From: Methanoregula sp.
GTDB lineage: Archaea > Halobacteriota > Methanomicrobia > Methanomicrobiales > Methanospirillaceae
Assembly: GCA_026394635.1 (NCBI GenBank)
Contig: JAPKXV010000316.1
Span: 1-12,234 of the forward strand
Direction: 5' to 3'
DNA: 12,234 nucleotides
The notes under the pieces were generated by a model, which did not search any database, was not told the origin of the DNA, and saw nothing but the letters and a program-made list of their open reading frames with translations. The translations under genes and the position numbers were made by a program. This document shows, in pieces, positions 1 to 8,317 of this stretch (the stretch's first letter is position 1; every line of letters starts with the position of its first letter).

Positions 1-13
1 TAAAAAAAAATAC
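1..13 (-). terminator. T-tract downstream of nusA
   Basis: Read on the minus strand, the bases after the nusA stop codon include nine consecutive T. Oligo-T tracts on the non-template strand are sufficient terminators for many archaeal RNA polymerases. The tract sits at the window edge, so it is not possible to see whether the operon really ends here or runs on into ribosomal protein and elongation factor genes, as it does in many Euryarchaeota. Confidence 0.4.
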
Positions 14-478
14 TTATTGGGCAGCCTGCTCTTCCATCATCGGTTTCTGCAGGATCTGCACGTCCATGATGTTGTGCTGGCGCAATGCGAGCTTCTTTGC
101 CTTGAAGATATTTTTCCCGTCTTTTCCGATGGCAATACCCCGGTCTTCGTCCCTGACATCGATCTGGACTGTCTGTTCCCCGGGTTCGCCTTCAAACGTC
201 ATCGTTGTGACCTGTGCCGGTAAGAAGCAGTTTTTGATGAACTGCTCGGGGTTGCTGTTGTATTCGACAACCTCGATCTTCTTTCCCATCACTTCTGACG
301 CCTTCTTGATGCTCGCACCTTTTTTCCCGATCGCAAGGCCCATGTCCCCGGGGTTGACAACAAAAATTAACCTGCCGTTGCGTTCGTCGACGACGCAGTC
401 CCGGCTTCCCGCGCCCGTCAGGCTCTCGAACTGGGAGATCAGGCGCATACTGTCTTCAGTAAGTTTTACTTCAGGCAT
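14..478 (-). CDS. nusA: NusA-like KH-domain transcription elongation protein
   Basis: Archaeal NusA homologue of 154 aa. It consists only of the two KH RNA-binding domains and lacks the N-terminal polymerase-binding and S1 domains of bacterial NusA, which is the normal size for archaea. The two GxxG loops are visible: GKKG at residues 51-54 inside MGLAIGKKG, and GKDG at 118-121 inside GIAIGKDG. The last 10 residues are a Gln/Glu/Met-rich tail. The ATG lies one base after the rpl30e stop, with a GAGGG Shine-Dalgarno six bases upstream (485-489). Its place at the end of the RNA polymerase operon fits a role in elongation or termination, or in binding nascent rRNA. That role is inferred from the family, because archaeal NusA is poorly characterised. 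Confidence 0.95.
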   Translation of the reverse strand: MPEVKLTEDSMRLISQFESLTGAGSRDCVVDERNGRLIFVVNPGDMGLAIGKKGASIKKASEVMGKKIEVVEYNSNPEQFIKNCFLPAQVTTMTFEGEPGEQTVQIDVRDEDRGIAIGKDGKNIFKAKKLALRQHNIMDVQILQKPMMEEQAAQ

Positions 479-479
479 A

Positions 480-770
480 TCATGCCCTCTTGAGGGAAAG
501 AATATCTGACTCCCCCGGGTTCACAACAGCGAGTGTGCTCACCATGAAGGGCTTGCCGCATGCTTTGCCGAGGGCGACGCTCGAACCTTCAAATGTGTGG
601 ATAAAAATATTTTCGTAACTTTTCAGCTGGGTCCTGAATTTCTCCGGGCAGTTCGCTGCGATGACGACGATCTGCGCTTTGCCCTCTTGGATGCATTTCT
701 GGGTTTTGTCCTGGCCTAAAATGACATTTCCAGTTTTAATCGCTCTGCGTAATGAAGCATTAAAATCCAT
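480..770 (-). CDS. rpl30e: 50S ribosomal protein L30e
   Basis: A 96-aa protein of the L7Ae/L30e/Gadd45 fold. The diagnostic pattern is present: KTGNVILGQDKT near residues 12-23, VVIAANCPE at 35-43, a central LKSYENIFIH strand, and the SSVALGKACGKPF segment at 63-75 that contributes to the RNA-binding face. It is a protein of the large ribosomal subunit that binds kink-turn RNA. The gene lies between rpoA2 and nusA, a conserved place for it in Euryarchaeota. Eleven bases separate it from the rpoA2 stop, and the Shine-Dalgarno overlaps that stop codon, which suggests coupled translation. Confidence 0.95.
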   Translation of the reverse strand: MDFNASLRRAIKTGNVILGQDKTQKCIQEGKAQIVVIAANCPEKFRTQLKSYENIFIHTFEGSSVALGKACGKPFMVSTLAVVNPGESDILSLKRA

Positions 771-777
771 CTGTAAT

Positions 778-783
778 TCACCT
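778..783 (-). promoter_or_regulatory. Shine-Dalgarno site of rpl30e overlapping the rpoA2 stop
   Basis: AGGTGA on the minus strand is complementary to the 3' end of archaeal 16S rRNA. It ends seven bases before the rpl30e ATG and shares two bases with the TAG stop codon of rpoA2, so ribosomes finishing rpoA2 cover the initiation site. Confidence 0.7.
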
Positions 784-1951
784 AATTTTCAGGTTTTACT
801 GCAATCAGTTTTACGTCACCCGTTCCCAGCTGTATCGGCTGGCCTACGATGACGTTTTCGGTGACACCACTCAGTTCATCGACCTCATTTGCCACGGCTG
901 CATCGAGCAGGTGGTTGACCGTCACTTCGAACGCAGCACGCGAAAGCACACTCTCTTTCTCACCGGCGATCCCGTGCCTGCCGATCTGCTTGACTTCGCC
1001 ATCCATGCACATCATATCCGCAACAAGCATGATGTGGCGGACATCGACAAGGATACCCTGTTCGCCGAGTGTTGAAAGCGCTTCGTAGATGATCGCGTTC
1101 CTTGCCGCTTCGATACCGAGCACCGAGGCAGCCTCGCTGATGTTGTTTGTCCGGGTGCGCGTGGTGTCGACACCGGCAACCTCAAAGACATCTTTTAGGT
1201 TGGAGCCTTCAGTATATAGGATATACTCTCCGGTCTCCTTCCTGACCACAACCCGCAGGATGTCATCGATGCCCTGCACGATCACGTTCCGCACATGTTC
1301 GGCGAGCTGGAACAGGTTCTGGTAGCTCTCCTCATGCTTGGGCAGGAAGATGATCGTAGCATTATCCTCATCGATCTTGTGCTCGAAGTCACGGTAGTGC
1401 CTCCGGTCGCGCATCTTTTTTGGCGCGATATCCATGATCTCCATGGGTGCGATCTTTCTCTTGTCGCAGACCTTGGTGTTCAGGTGGACGACAACCTGCA
1501 TGTTCTCCATGTCAGTGGTGATGTCCCCGAACTCGTTGAGCGGCGCTGCCTCTATCTGCCAGCTGACCTCGCGTGCCCGGTCACGGTCAATACCATACTC
1601 GGATTCAAGGTAGACGGTCATGGTCGGCGTGCTGGGCTCTTTTCTCGCATCCATGATCTCGATGAGCCGCGGCAGTCCCAGCGTGACGTTGATCTCAGCG
1701 ACTCCCGCGTAGTGGAATGTCCGCATGGTCATCTGGGTGCCCGGTTCCCCGATTGACTGGGCGGCGATGACCCCCACCGCTTCGCACGCCTCAATCCGGG
1801 TAGACTGGTATTCCCTGACCACGCGGTCGAAGATCTGTTTGAACTGGGAATCGGACAGCTCTTTGCCTTCCAAAAACCCGCGCAGCTGGTCCTTGGTTTT
1901 CGGGGGAAGTGGCGCTGATTCGATCTTTTTTGAAAACTTTTCTGAAATCAT
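782..1951 (-). CDS. rpoA2: DNA-directed RNA polymerase subunit A'' (RpoA2)
   Basis: A 389-aa C-terminal half of the largest RNA polymerase subunit, equivalent to the C-terminal part of bacterial beta' and eukaryotic RPB1. The trigger-loop region is obvious: GVIAAQSIGEPGTQMTMRTF at residues 60-79, followed by HYAGVAEINVTLGLPRL. The C-terminal part carries the clamp/jaw segments, including TRTRTNNISEAASVLGIEAARN near 264-285 and RHGIAGEKESVLSRAAFE near 330-347. The ATG shares one base with the rpoA1 stop (TGATG), and GGAGG stands seven bases upstream inside rpoA1, so the two halves of the subunit are likely made by coupled translation. The split between A' and A'' just after the bridge helix is the standard archaeal arrangement. 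Confidence 0.98.
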   Translation of the reverse strand: MISEKFSKKIESAPLPPKTKDQLRGFLEGKELSDSQFKQIFDRVVREYQSTRIEACEAVGVIAAQSIGEPGTQMTMRTFHYAGVAEINVTLGLPRLIEIMDARKEPSTPTMTVYLESEYGIDRDRAREVSWQIEAAPLNEFGDITTDMENMQVVVHLNTKVCDKRKIAPMEIMDIAPKKMRDRRHYRDFEHKIDEDNATIIFLPKHEESYQNLFQLAEHVRNVIVQGIDDILRVVVRKETGEYILYTEGSNLKDVFEVAGVDTTRTRTNNISEAASVLGIEAARNAIIYEALSTLGEQGILVDVRHIMLVADMMCMDGEVKQIGRHGIAGEKESVLSRAAFEVTVNHLLDAAVANEVDELSGVTENVIVGQPIQLGTGDVKLIAVKPEN

Positions 1952-4590
1952 CAGACTTCCTCCTTGAGAATGCTCTCCACAATCCCTTTCACGTCAACGG
2001 GTTCGCCAAATGCGCTCTTCGTGGGATCGGTGCCGTCTTCGCCGTACTGGAACTGGATGATGCGGCCGCCGGTCGTCCGGACAGTGCCGTCATACGCCAC
2101 CTTGAGGTCCTGCAGCGCATTGATCATCCGGCGCTGGAGGTACCCGCTCTGCGATGTCCGGACTGCAGTGTCCACAAGACCTTCACGACCGCCAATTGCG
2201 TGGAAGAAGAACTCAGTGGGTGAAAGGCCGCCTTTGTAACTGTGTTTGATAAACCCGTGGGCATCGGCGCCCCGGTCGTCTTTCCGGAAATGCGGCAGGG
2301 TGCGGCCATCGTACCCACGGACGATGCGTTCCCCACGCACCGACTGCTGGCCGATACAGCCTGCCATCTGGGTGAGGTTCAGCATTGAACCACGGGCGCC
2401 GCTCTCTGCCATGAGCACGGCGCTGTTGCCAAGCCCGAGGTGCATGCCCGCGATCTGTCCTGTCTGGTCACGGGCTTTGCCCAGCACCTGCATGATCTGC
2501 ATCTCGAGCGTCTCCTCAACGGTACGCCCGGGCATCGGTTCCAGCTGGCCGTCCTCGTAGATCTTGATCCTGCGGTCAACGTCCAGCACCGCATTGTTGA
2601 GCACGTCCTCAATCTGCCCGAACTCTGTCTTAGATAGGTCTGCGTCATCGATACCGTATGAAAATCCATCCAGCATGATCGCACGGATCGAGAGTTTTGT
2701 CAGGTCGTCGATAAACTCTGCAGCCCGCCGCATGCCGTACTGGCGGATGATGCGGTTTACTATCTGGCCGTCGAACGCACCGATCGCTTTCTTGTCGATC
2801 GTGCCGGACTCGAGCTTGCCGTTGAAAATCCTGACGTATGCGTCACGTTCGCAGAGCTCCTTTTTACAGGTATCGCAGTTTTTACAGGAACTTGCACGGA
2901 AGACCATGTTGAGCTCAGCGGGGAGGATATAGGAGAACGCCTGTTTGTTTGTCCAGTACTCGGTGCCGTTCTCTTCCTTGGTTACTGGAGGAAGGTGCTC
3001 GATGGTGGTGAACCGGAGCAGGTACAGAATTTCTTCCTTTTTGAAGTGACGGAGCCCGTGTGTGAGCATAAAGATGCCCGAGATATGGTCGTGGATGCCC
3101 CCAATGATTGGTCCGCCGAACCGGGGTGACAGGATGTTTTCATGTACTGAGAGAAGGATGGTTGCCTCCGCCCGCGCCTCTTCCGTCTGCGGAACGTGCA
3201 TGTTCATTTCATCTCCATCAAAGTCCGCGTTGTAGGGCGGGCATACTGCCGGGTTGAGCCGGAATGTCCTGCCTTCCATGACCTTGACCCGGTGAGCCAT
3301 GATGCTCATCCGGTGGAGCGAGGGCTGCCGGTTGAAGAGCACTACGTCGCCGTCCCTCAGCTGCCGTTCAACCGTCCAGCCGGGCTCGATCATGTCCGCA
3401 ACCGTTTCGAGGTTGTCTGCCCCGAGCCTGAGCCTGCGGTTATCCGGCCGTATGACATAGTTTGCCCCGCAGGGTGCGTTCACCGTCGGACGAATCGGGC
3501 CGTTCCGTGCAATCTGCTTGAGCTCCTCGATGTTATAGGACGTGACCCGGACCGGGATTGTCATCTCGTTTGCGACCGCACGGGGCACACCGACTTCGGT
3601 CACGCTGATATTGGGATCGGGGGATATCACGGTACGGGAGGAGAAGTTCACGCGTTTGCCCGAGAGCGAACCGCGGAACCGGCCGTCCTTGCCTTTGAGG
3701 CGCTGGGAGAGTGTCTTTAAGGGCCGTCCGCTCCGGTGCCGTGCCGGGGGACACCCGGCGACCTCGTTATCGAGGTACGTGGTCACATGGTACTGGAGGA
3801 GTTCCCAGAGGTCCTCGATGATCAGCTGGGGCGCCCCGGCATCCTGGTTCTCCTTGAACCGCTGGTTGATGCGGATGATGTCCACGAGCTTGTGGGTCAG
3901 GTCGTCCTCGGATCGCTGCCCGTTTTCAAGGATGATGGACGGGCGCATCGTGACCGGCGGAACGGGGAGCACGGTCAAAATCGTCCACTCCGGGCGTGCG
4001 ACTGCCGGGTTTATGCCCAGTGAGACAAGGTCGCTGTCCGGGATCTTTTCCAGCCTCGCACGAATGTCAGCCGGGGTGAGTTTGTGCTCGACTTTTTTAC
4101 CGTCATCGACCAACACTTCAGAGAATGTCGTCGGTTTTTCAAAATTGATCTTGAGCTGCTGTTCACCGCAGTGGGGACAGATCCGCTCCTTTTTCACGTC
4201 TTTTTCCGAGATCTGGTCGCCGGTCTGGTCATCATCAGTACCTACGACCTTTTCAACCTCATTCGGGGACAGCAGGATCCTCCCGCAGGCCCGGCACGAG
4301 ACACGGAGCAGTTTCCGTATCAGGCGCGTGTACCCGACATGGATGACGGGTTTTGCAAGTTCGATGTGGCCGAAGTGTCCGGGGCACTCGCTTGCCTTCT
4401 GGTCGCAGGTCTTGCACCGGAGCCCGGGGTCAATAACCCCGAGGTTGAGGTCCATGAGCCCCTGCGGGTAGGGGAAACCGTCGTCATCATAGGTGTCCGC
4501 CCAGATAATTTTCCTCACGCTCATCTCGCGGATCTCTTTTGGAGAGAGTAAACCGAATTCAATTTTTCCAATACGTTTTGGGCTTGGCAT
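1951..4590 (-). CDS. rpoA1: DNA-directed RNA polymerase subunit A' (RpoA1)
   Basis: An 879-aa N-terminal half of the largest polymerase subunit, carrying the catalytic centre. In order it shows: a clamp zinc site C59-x2-C62-x6-C69-x2-H72; a second pair C99-x2-C102 with C138-x2-C141; a switch region KRVNFSSRTVISPDPN at 312-327; FNRQPSLHRMS near 419-429; and the active-site NADFDGDEMN at 454-463, whose three Asp bind the catalytic Mg. The bridge-helix region GREGLVDTAVRTSQSGYLQR (801-820) lies near the end. An additional Cys cluster (C569, C572, C575, C580) sits in the middle. No intein is present. The gene starts 13 bases after rpoB1 with a strong GAGGTG ribosome-binding site. Confidence 0.98.
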   Translation of the reverse strand: MPSPKRIGKIEFGLLSPKEIREMSVRKIIWADTYDDDGFPYPQGLMDLNLGVIDPGLRCKTCDQKASECPGHFGHIELAKPVIHVGYTRLIRKLLRVSCRACGRILLSPNEVEKVVGTDDDQTGDQISEKDVKKERICPHCGEQQLKINFEKPTTFSEVLVDDGKKVEHKLTPADIRARLEKIPDSDLVSLGINPAVARPEWTILTVLPVPPVTMRPSIILENGQRSEDDLTHKLVDIIRINQRFKENQDAGAPQLIIEDLWELLQYHVTTYLDNEVAGCPPARHRSGRPLKTLSQRLKGKDGRFRGSLSGKRVNFSSRTVISPDPNISVTEVGVPRAVANEMTIPVRVTSYNIEELKQIARNGPIRPTVNAPCGANYVIRPDNRRLRLGADNLETVADMIEPGWTVERQLRDGDVVLFNRQPSLHRMSIMAHRVKVMEGRTFRLNPAVCPPYNADFDGDEMNMHVPQTEEARAEATILLSVHENILSPRFGGPIIGGIHDHISGIFMLTHGLRHFKKEEILYLLRFTTIEHLPPVTKEENGTEYWTNKQAFSYILPAELNMVFRASSCKNCDTCKKELCERDAYVRIFNGKLESGTIDKKAIGAFDGQIVNRIIRQYGMRRAAEFIDDLTKLSIRAIMLDGFSYGIDDADLSKTEFGQIEDVLNNAVLDVDRRIKIYEDGQLEPMPGRTVEETLEMQIMQVLGKARDQTGQIAGMHLGLGNSAVLMAESGARGSMLNLTQMAGCIGQQSVRGERIVRGYDGRTLPHFRKDDRGADAHGFIKHSYKGGLSPTEFFFHAIGGREGLVDTAVRTSQSGYLQRRMINALQDLKVAYDGTVRTTGGRIIQFQYGEDGTDPTKSAFGEPVDVKGIVESILKEEV

Positions 4591-4594
4591 GGCA

Positions 4595-4600
4595 CACCTC
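4595..4600 (-). promoter_or_regulatory. Shine-Dalgarno site of rpoA1
   Basis: GAGGTG on the minus strand lies in the 13-base gap between the rpoB1 stop and the rpoA1 ATG. The spacing to the start codon is four bases, and the site fixes the ATG at 4590 as the start. Confidence 0.75.
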
Positions 4601-4603
4601 GTT

Positions 4604-6418
4604 TCAGACTACGTCCTCAAGTTTCAGTCGTGGGGCGATCCCCATGCTCTTCATCTCGTCCAGCAGGAGCTTGAACGCGTAACTCATCTCCACCGGGTAG
4701 ATGTCCGTCTCGTTGCCGCAGGCAAGACAGCGGGTCATGTTGCGTTTGCGGTCGAGCATTGCAACCATCCCGCAGTGGGCGCAGACATATTCCACCACCT
4801 TGTCGGACTCGTCAAGCAGGCGCTCTTTGAGCGCCATTGCTGCACCGTGCCCGATCATGACATCCCGCTCCATTTCACCGAACCGCAGGCCACCTTCGCG
4901 AGCCCTGCCTTCCGTGGGCTGGCGGGTGAGCACCTGCACCGGGCCGCGGGAACGTGCATGCATCTTGGAGGAGACCATGTGGTAGAGTTTCTGGTAGTAG
5001 ATCACGCCGATGTAGATATCAGCGATGAATGGTTTTCCGGTGATGCCGTCATACATCACCTCGCGCCCGGTATGGGAGAACCCGAGCTTTTTGAGCGACT
5101 GCCGGATTGTGCCCTCCAGCTCGCCGCCGAACGCGGTACCGTTGATCCGCCGTCCTTCAAGTGCCCCTACTTTTCCGCCGATCATCTCGAGCATGTGCCC
5201 GATCGTCATCCGGCTCGGGATTGCATGGGGATTGATGATCAGGTCAGGCACCAGGCCACTCTCGGTGAACGGCATGTCTTCCTGCTGGGAGATCAGACCG
5301 ATCACTCCTTTCTGCCCGTGCCGGGAGGCAAACTTGTCACCGACTTCCGGCACACGCAGGTCCCGGGTCCGGACTTTGACGAGGCGCGAGCTGTTCTCGC
5401 CCTCCGTGATAATGACCGTATCAACGATGCCGTGCTCGTTGCTGCGCATCGTCACCGACGTGTCACGGCGTTTTTCGACCGTGATCAGGTCGCTTGTGGG
5501 CTCTTCAAGGAACCGTGGCGGTGACGTCTTGCCGATCAGGACATCCTTCTCTGCAACGATCGTCTCGGGGTTGATCACCCCGTCTTCATCAAGATTTTTA
5601 TATGCCTCGGAGCCGTGGGCGCCGCTCACTTCCTCATCGGGGATTTGGATCCGGTCTACCTGTCCACCGGGATACCGGCGCTCTTCGCCTTCGTACGTGC
5701 GGAAGAAGTGCGACCTGCCAAGTCCGCGGTCAATCGACGCCTTGTTGAAGATCAGCGCATCTTCTATGTTGAAACCCTCGTAGCTTAAGATTGCCACAAC
5801 AAAGTTCTGTCCGCCGGGACGGTCATCGGACCCGATCAGCTCTGATGTCTGGGTATGGGTGAGCGGCTTTTGCACGTAATGGAGCAGGTGCCCCCGCGTG
5901 TCGGGGCGGAGCTTCATGTTTGAGGCGCCAAAACCCAGCGCCTGTTTGACCATGCCTGCGCCCATCGTGACACGGGGGCTTGCATTGTGCTCGGGGAAGG
6001 GTACGTGTGCCGCACCGATACCGAGGATGAGTGAGGGGTCGATCTCGAGGTGGGTATGTTCAGGGGTAACGTTTTCAGGGTTCATCGCGATGAAAAGGTC
6101 TTCTTCCTCTTCTGCATCGATAAACTCAAGCATCCCGTGCCGTACGAAGTGGTCGAAGTCAATTTCATGGTTTGAGAGCTTCTCCAGTTCGCCTTCGCTC
6201 ATCTGGGGTTTGCCGTTTTTTAAGACAATGAGCGGTCGGCGGGCCCGGCCGCGGTCGGTCAGGATCACGACATCGCCGTTATATTCCTTGAAGGAGACAT
6301 TCATCTCCGTCGAGATGGCCCCCTGCCGGCGCATTCCCCTGATCTTTTCGACAAGTCCTTTTCCGTCTTCGGCAAGCCCGATTAACGCACCGTCAACAAA
6401 TACGCGCGACTTTTTCAT
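4604..6418 (-). CDS. rpoB1: DNA-directed RNA polymerase subunit B' (RpoB1)
   Basis: A 604-aa C-terminal half of the second-largest subunit (RPB2/beta equivalent), which forms the wall, the hybrid-binding region and the C-terminal clamp anchor. Hallmarks are LSYEGFNIEDALIFNK at 211-226, VGDKFASRHGQKGVIG at 359-374 with the conserved Lys residues near the RNA 3' end, INPHAIPSRMTIGHMLE at 395-411, and GGLRFGEMERDVMIGHGAA at 509-527. A C-terminal zinc ribbon is formed by C546-x2-C549 and C564-x2-C567. The ATG overlaps the rpoB2 stop by four bases (ATGA), with GGAGGT just upstream in rpoB2, so translational coupling is likely. Splitting of B into B'' and B' is usual in methanogens and haloarchaea. 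Confidence 0.98.
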   Translation of the reverse strand: MKKSRVFVDGALIGLAEDGKGLVEKIRGMRRQGAISTEMNVSFKEYNGDVVILTDRGRARRPLIVLKNGKPQMSEGELEKLSNHEIDFDHFVRHGMLEFIDAEEEEDLFIAMNPENVTPEHTHLEIDPSLILGIGAAHVPFPEHNASPRVTMGAGMVKQALGFGASNMKLRPDTRGHLLHYVQKPLTHTQTSELIGSDDRPGGQNFVVAILSYEGFNIEDALIFNKASIDRGLGRSHFFRTYEGEERRYPGGQVDRIQIPDEEVSGAHGSEAYKNLDEDGVINPETIVAEKDVLIGKTSPPRFLEEPTSDLITVEKRRDTSVTMRSNEHGIVDTVIITEGENSSRLVKVRTRDLRVPEVGDKFASRHGQKGVIGLISQQEDMPFTESGLVPDLIINPHAIPSRMTIGHMLEMIGGKVGALEGRRINGTAFGGELEGTIRQSLKKLGFSHTGREVMYDGITGKPFIADIYIGVIYYQKLYHMVSSKMHARSRGPVQVLTRQPTEGRAREGGLRFGEMERDVMIGHGAAMALKERLLDESDKVVEYVCAHCGMVAMLDRKRNMTRCLACGNETDIYPVEMSYAFKLLLDEMKSMGIAPRLKLEDVV

Positions 6419-7980
6419 CGGACCTCCCCCCGTATCTTTTCGACACCGAGCGAGTAAAGGATCCGCATCACTTCTGCCTCGTTGTCAATGCCTTTGCTGA
6501 TCTCCACCATCTGGGCGAAGTTCTTCACCAGACCACAATTCGGCCCTTCGGGGGTTTCACTCGGGCAGATCCTGCCCCACTGGGTCGGGTGCAGGTCACG
6601 CGCCTCGAAATGCGGCTGCGACCGCGAGAGCGGCGATATGACGCGACGCAGGTGCGAGAGCACGCTCATGTGGTCAACACGGTCGAGCAGCTGGGAAACA
6701 CCGGTCCTCCCTCCCACCCAGTTGCCAGTGGCAAGCGGGTGGAGCAGGCGCTCGGTCAGCACGTCAGCACGCACTGCGGTGGCGATCGAGAGGTCACGGT
6801 GGCGCATGCTTGCCCGTTCAAGCTGGTACTTGATGTCCCGTGTCAGCCGGTTTAACGAGATACGGAACAGGTCCTCCATCAGGTCGCCGGCAAGCTTCAG
6901 GCGCTTGTTGGAGTAATGGTCCTTGTCGTCGATCCGTCGCTTGTCCAGCACGAGGTCAAAGCAGGCTTCCGCCATGCGTCCAAGGAAGTGTCCTTTTGCA
7001 AGCCGTTCACTCAGGATCGCTTCGGCATACCCTTCATCTCCCTCCTTAAGACTCCCGTGCTGGTAGTTTAAGTGGGGCAGCAGGTAATTGTCCAGTACGA
7101 ATTCCGCCCGCTTGCGCTGGTAGTCCTTGGTCTGGTTCGGGGCGAGTTTCTTGCCCACGTACATGATACCACCGTCTACGGAATCGCACTCGCTCTCTTC
7201 GAGGTTCTGCATCATGAACGTGAGGATCTCCTCATCAGTGGAGACTGCGTTCACGACTGCCTGGTCGTTTATCATCCCCAGTGCCCGCATGAGGTCGACA
7301 AACTTCAGGTGCCCGGCAACCGATGGGAATGAGACTTCGAGCAGGTTTTTCTTGTTCCGCTCGACCACAACGAGGGCACGGTACCCCCGGAACTGGGAGA
7401 ACACCTTTGCCACATAGATGCGTTCGCTGTACCGCTCGGTGAACTCGGTCATGATCTTGTTCGAAGCAAGGTCCTCAAGCGTCATCAAGACCCGCTCGGT
7501 CCCGTTGACGATGAAGTAACCGCCGGGATCAAACGCGTCCTCCCCATGGACGATCCGCTCATTATCATTCATGCCATAGAGGTTGCAGGAAGCAGACCCG
7601 ACCATGATGGGCAGCTGCCCAATGGTGGTGATGACCGGTTCCTGGCGGTCACTCCCATTGACCAGCGTGAGGCCGAGCTGGATTGGTGCAGCGTACGTCA
7701 GGTTCCGGAGCCGGGCTTCGCTGGGGTATAGTTCACCCTGCGACCCGTCAGCTTCCCGCACAAGGGGTTTTTTCACCGCGATCGTGCCAAGCTCCACCCA
7801 TACCGGCTCATTGTTCTTGCCGCGGTTCTCGATGTCCGTCTCGATGACCCGCTGCTCATCCACGACCTTCTGGAGATTGTGGGTTAAGAAATGGTTATAG
7901 GAGTCAAGCTGGTGCCGTGCAACATGCTCCCGTGAAAAATATGCCCGTGACAGTATACTTCTTTCAATCAGAACGATCAA
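6415..7980 (-). CDS. rpoB2: DNA-directed RNA polymerase subunit B'' (RpoB2)
   Basis: A 521-aa N-terminal half of the second-largest subunit (protrusion, lobe and fork). Recognisable segments are SRAYFSREHVARHQLDSYN near the start, GGYFIVNGTERVLMTLEDLA near residues 150-170, and the fork segment LHPTQWGRICPSETPEGPNC at about 463-482, followed by GLVKNFAQ. The best start is a TTG codon at 7980. No ATG or GTG exists in frame between the rpoH stop and the conserved N-terminal block, and TTG leaves a 7-base gap after rpoH. The start is therefore a deduction from the lack of alternatives, with only a weak AGGG upstream. A non-ATG start may reduce its yield unless it is coupled to rpoH translation. 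Confidence 0.96.
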   Translation of the reverse strand: MIVLIERSILSRAYFSREHVARHQLDSYNHFLTHNLQKVVDEQRVIETDIENRGKNNEPVWVELGTIAVKKPLVREADGSQGELYPSEARLRNLTYAAPIQLGLTLVNGSDRQEPVITTIGQLPIMVGSASCNLYGMNDNERIVHGEDAFDPGGYFIVNGTERVLMTLEDLASNKIMTEFTERYSERIYVAKVFSQFRGYRALVVVERNKKNLLEVSFPSVAGHLKFVDLMRALGMINDQAVVNAVSTDEEILTFMMQNLEESECDSVDGGIMYVGKKLAPNQTKDYQRKRAEFVLDNYLLPHLNYQHGSLKEGDEGYAEAILSERLAKGHFLGRMAEACFDLVLDKRRIDDKDHYSNKRLKLAGDLMEDLFRISLNRLTRDIKYQLERASMRHRDLSIATAVRADVLTERLLHPLATGNWVGGRTGVSQLLDRVDHMSVLSHLRRVISPLSRSQPHFEARDLHPTQWGRICPSETPEGPNCGLVKNFAQMVEISKGIDNEAEVMRILYSLGVEKIRGEVR

Positions 7981-7987
7981 CCCTGAA

Positions 7988-8221
7988 TTACTTTTTCGGT
8001 CTTCTGGTCACAAGACGGTACGATTCAGCCCTGCCCGCCGTGTGGCTGATTCTAACAATTCGGATGACGTCGTCAACTTCTGCGCCAATGGCTTTTACTG
8101 CAGGATCGTCATGGAAAATTTTTGGTAGTTGTTCAGTTGTTATGGAGTAGTGGGAGAGCAGCTTTTTGACTTCCTCCTCACTCGTTATGATATGATCCGG
8201 CACCATGATGTGGTTCAACAC
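7988..8221 (-). CDS. rpoH: DNA-directed RNA polymerase subunit H (RpoH)
   Basis: A 77-aa archaeal homologue of the C-terminal domain of eukaryotic RPB5, which binds the jaw region of the polymerase. The family signature is clear: MVPDHII at residues 6-12, QLPKIFHDDPAVKAIGAEVDD at 31-51, then a run ending in VRISHTAGRAESYRLV near 56-71. It is the first gene of the polymerase operon, as in other Euryarchaeota. Two starts are possible. GTG at 8221 keeps the LNHIMVPDH block, which resembles the N-terminus of relatives. ATG at 8206 gives a 72-aa protein. GTG is preferred. Neither has a good Shine-Dalgarno, and a 13-codon ORF with a GAGAGG site ends two bases before the GTG. Confidence 0.95.
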   Translation of the reverse strand: MLNHIMVPDHIITSEEEVKKLLSHYSITTEQLPKIFHDDPAVKAIGAEVDDVIRIVRISHTAGRAESYRLVTRRPKK

Positions 8222-8288
8222 ATTCAGTTTGGTGCTCGTAAAAAGACCCCCGTATCGATCATGTTTCCTCTCAAGACTGCATCACCGG

Positions 8289-8314
8289 AAAAACCCCACG
8301 ATTTTTATTCGTGG
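8289..8314 (-). terminator. Hairpin plus T-run after tRNA-Lys
   Basis: On the minus strand, immediately after the tRNA, a perfect 6-bp stem CCACGA/TCGTGG (8309-8314 and 8296-8301) encloses a 7-base A/T loop and is followed by GG and five T (8289-8293). It looks like an intrinsic terminator or 3'-processing signal separating tRNA-Lys from rpoH. The loop (AATAAAAAT) could instead, or also, act as a weak TATA element for rpoH, which would put a start site near 8280. That alternative is inference. Confidence 0.5.
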
Positions 8315-8317
8315 CAA

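Noticed and set aside
3542..4471. Plus-strand ORF of 309 codons opposite rpoA1
   Set aside because: It is antisense to a fully conserved gene, has a Ser/Arg-rich low-information composition, and has no ribosome site. It is a shadow frame.
4493..5524. Long plus-strand ORF of 343 codons opposite rpoA1/rpoB1
   Set aside because: It lies entirely antisense to the conserved polymerase genes. Its translation is rich in His, Arg and Pro with no domain pattern, as expected from the complement of GC-biased codons.
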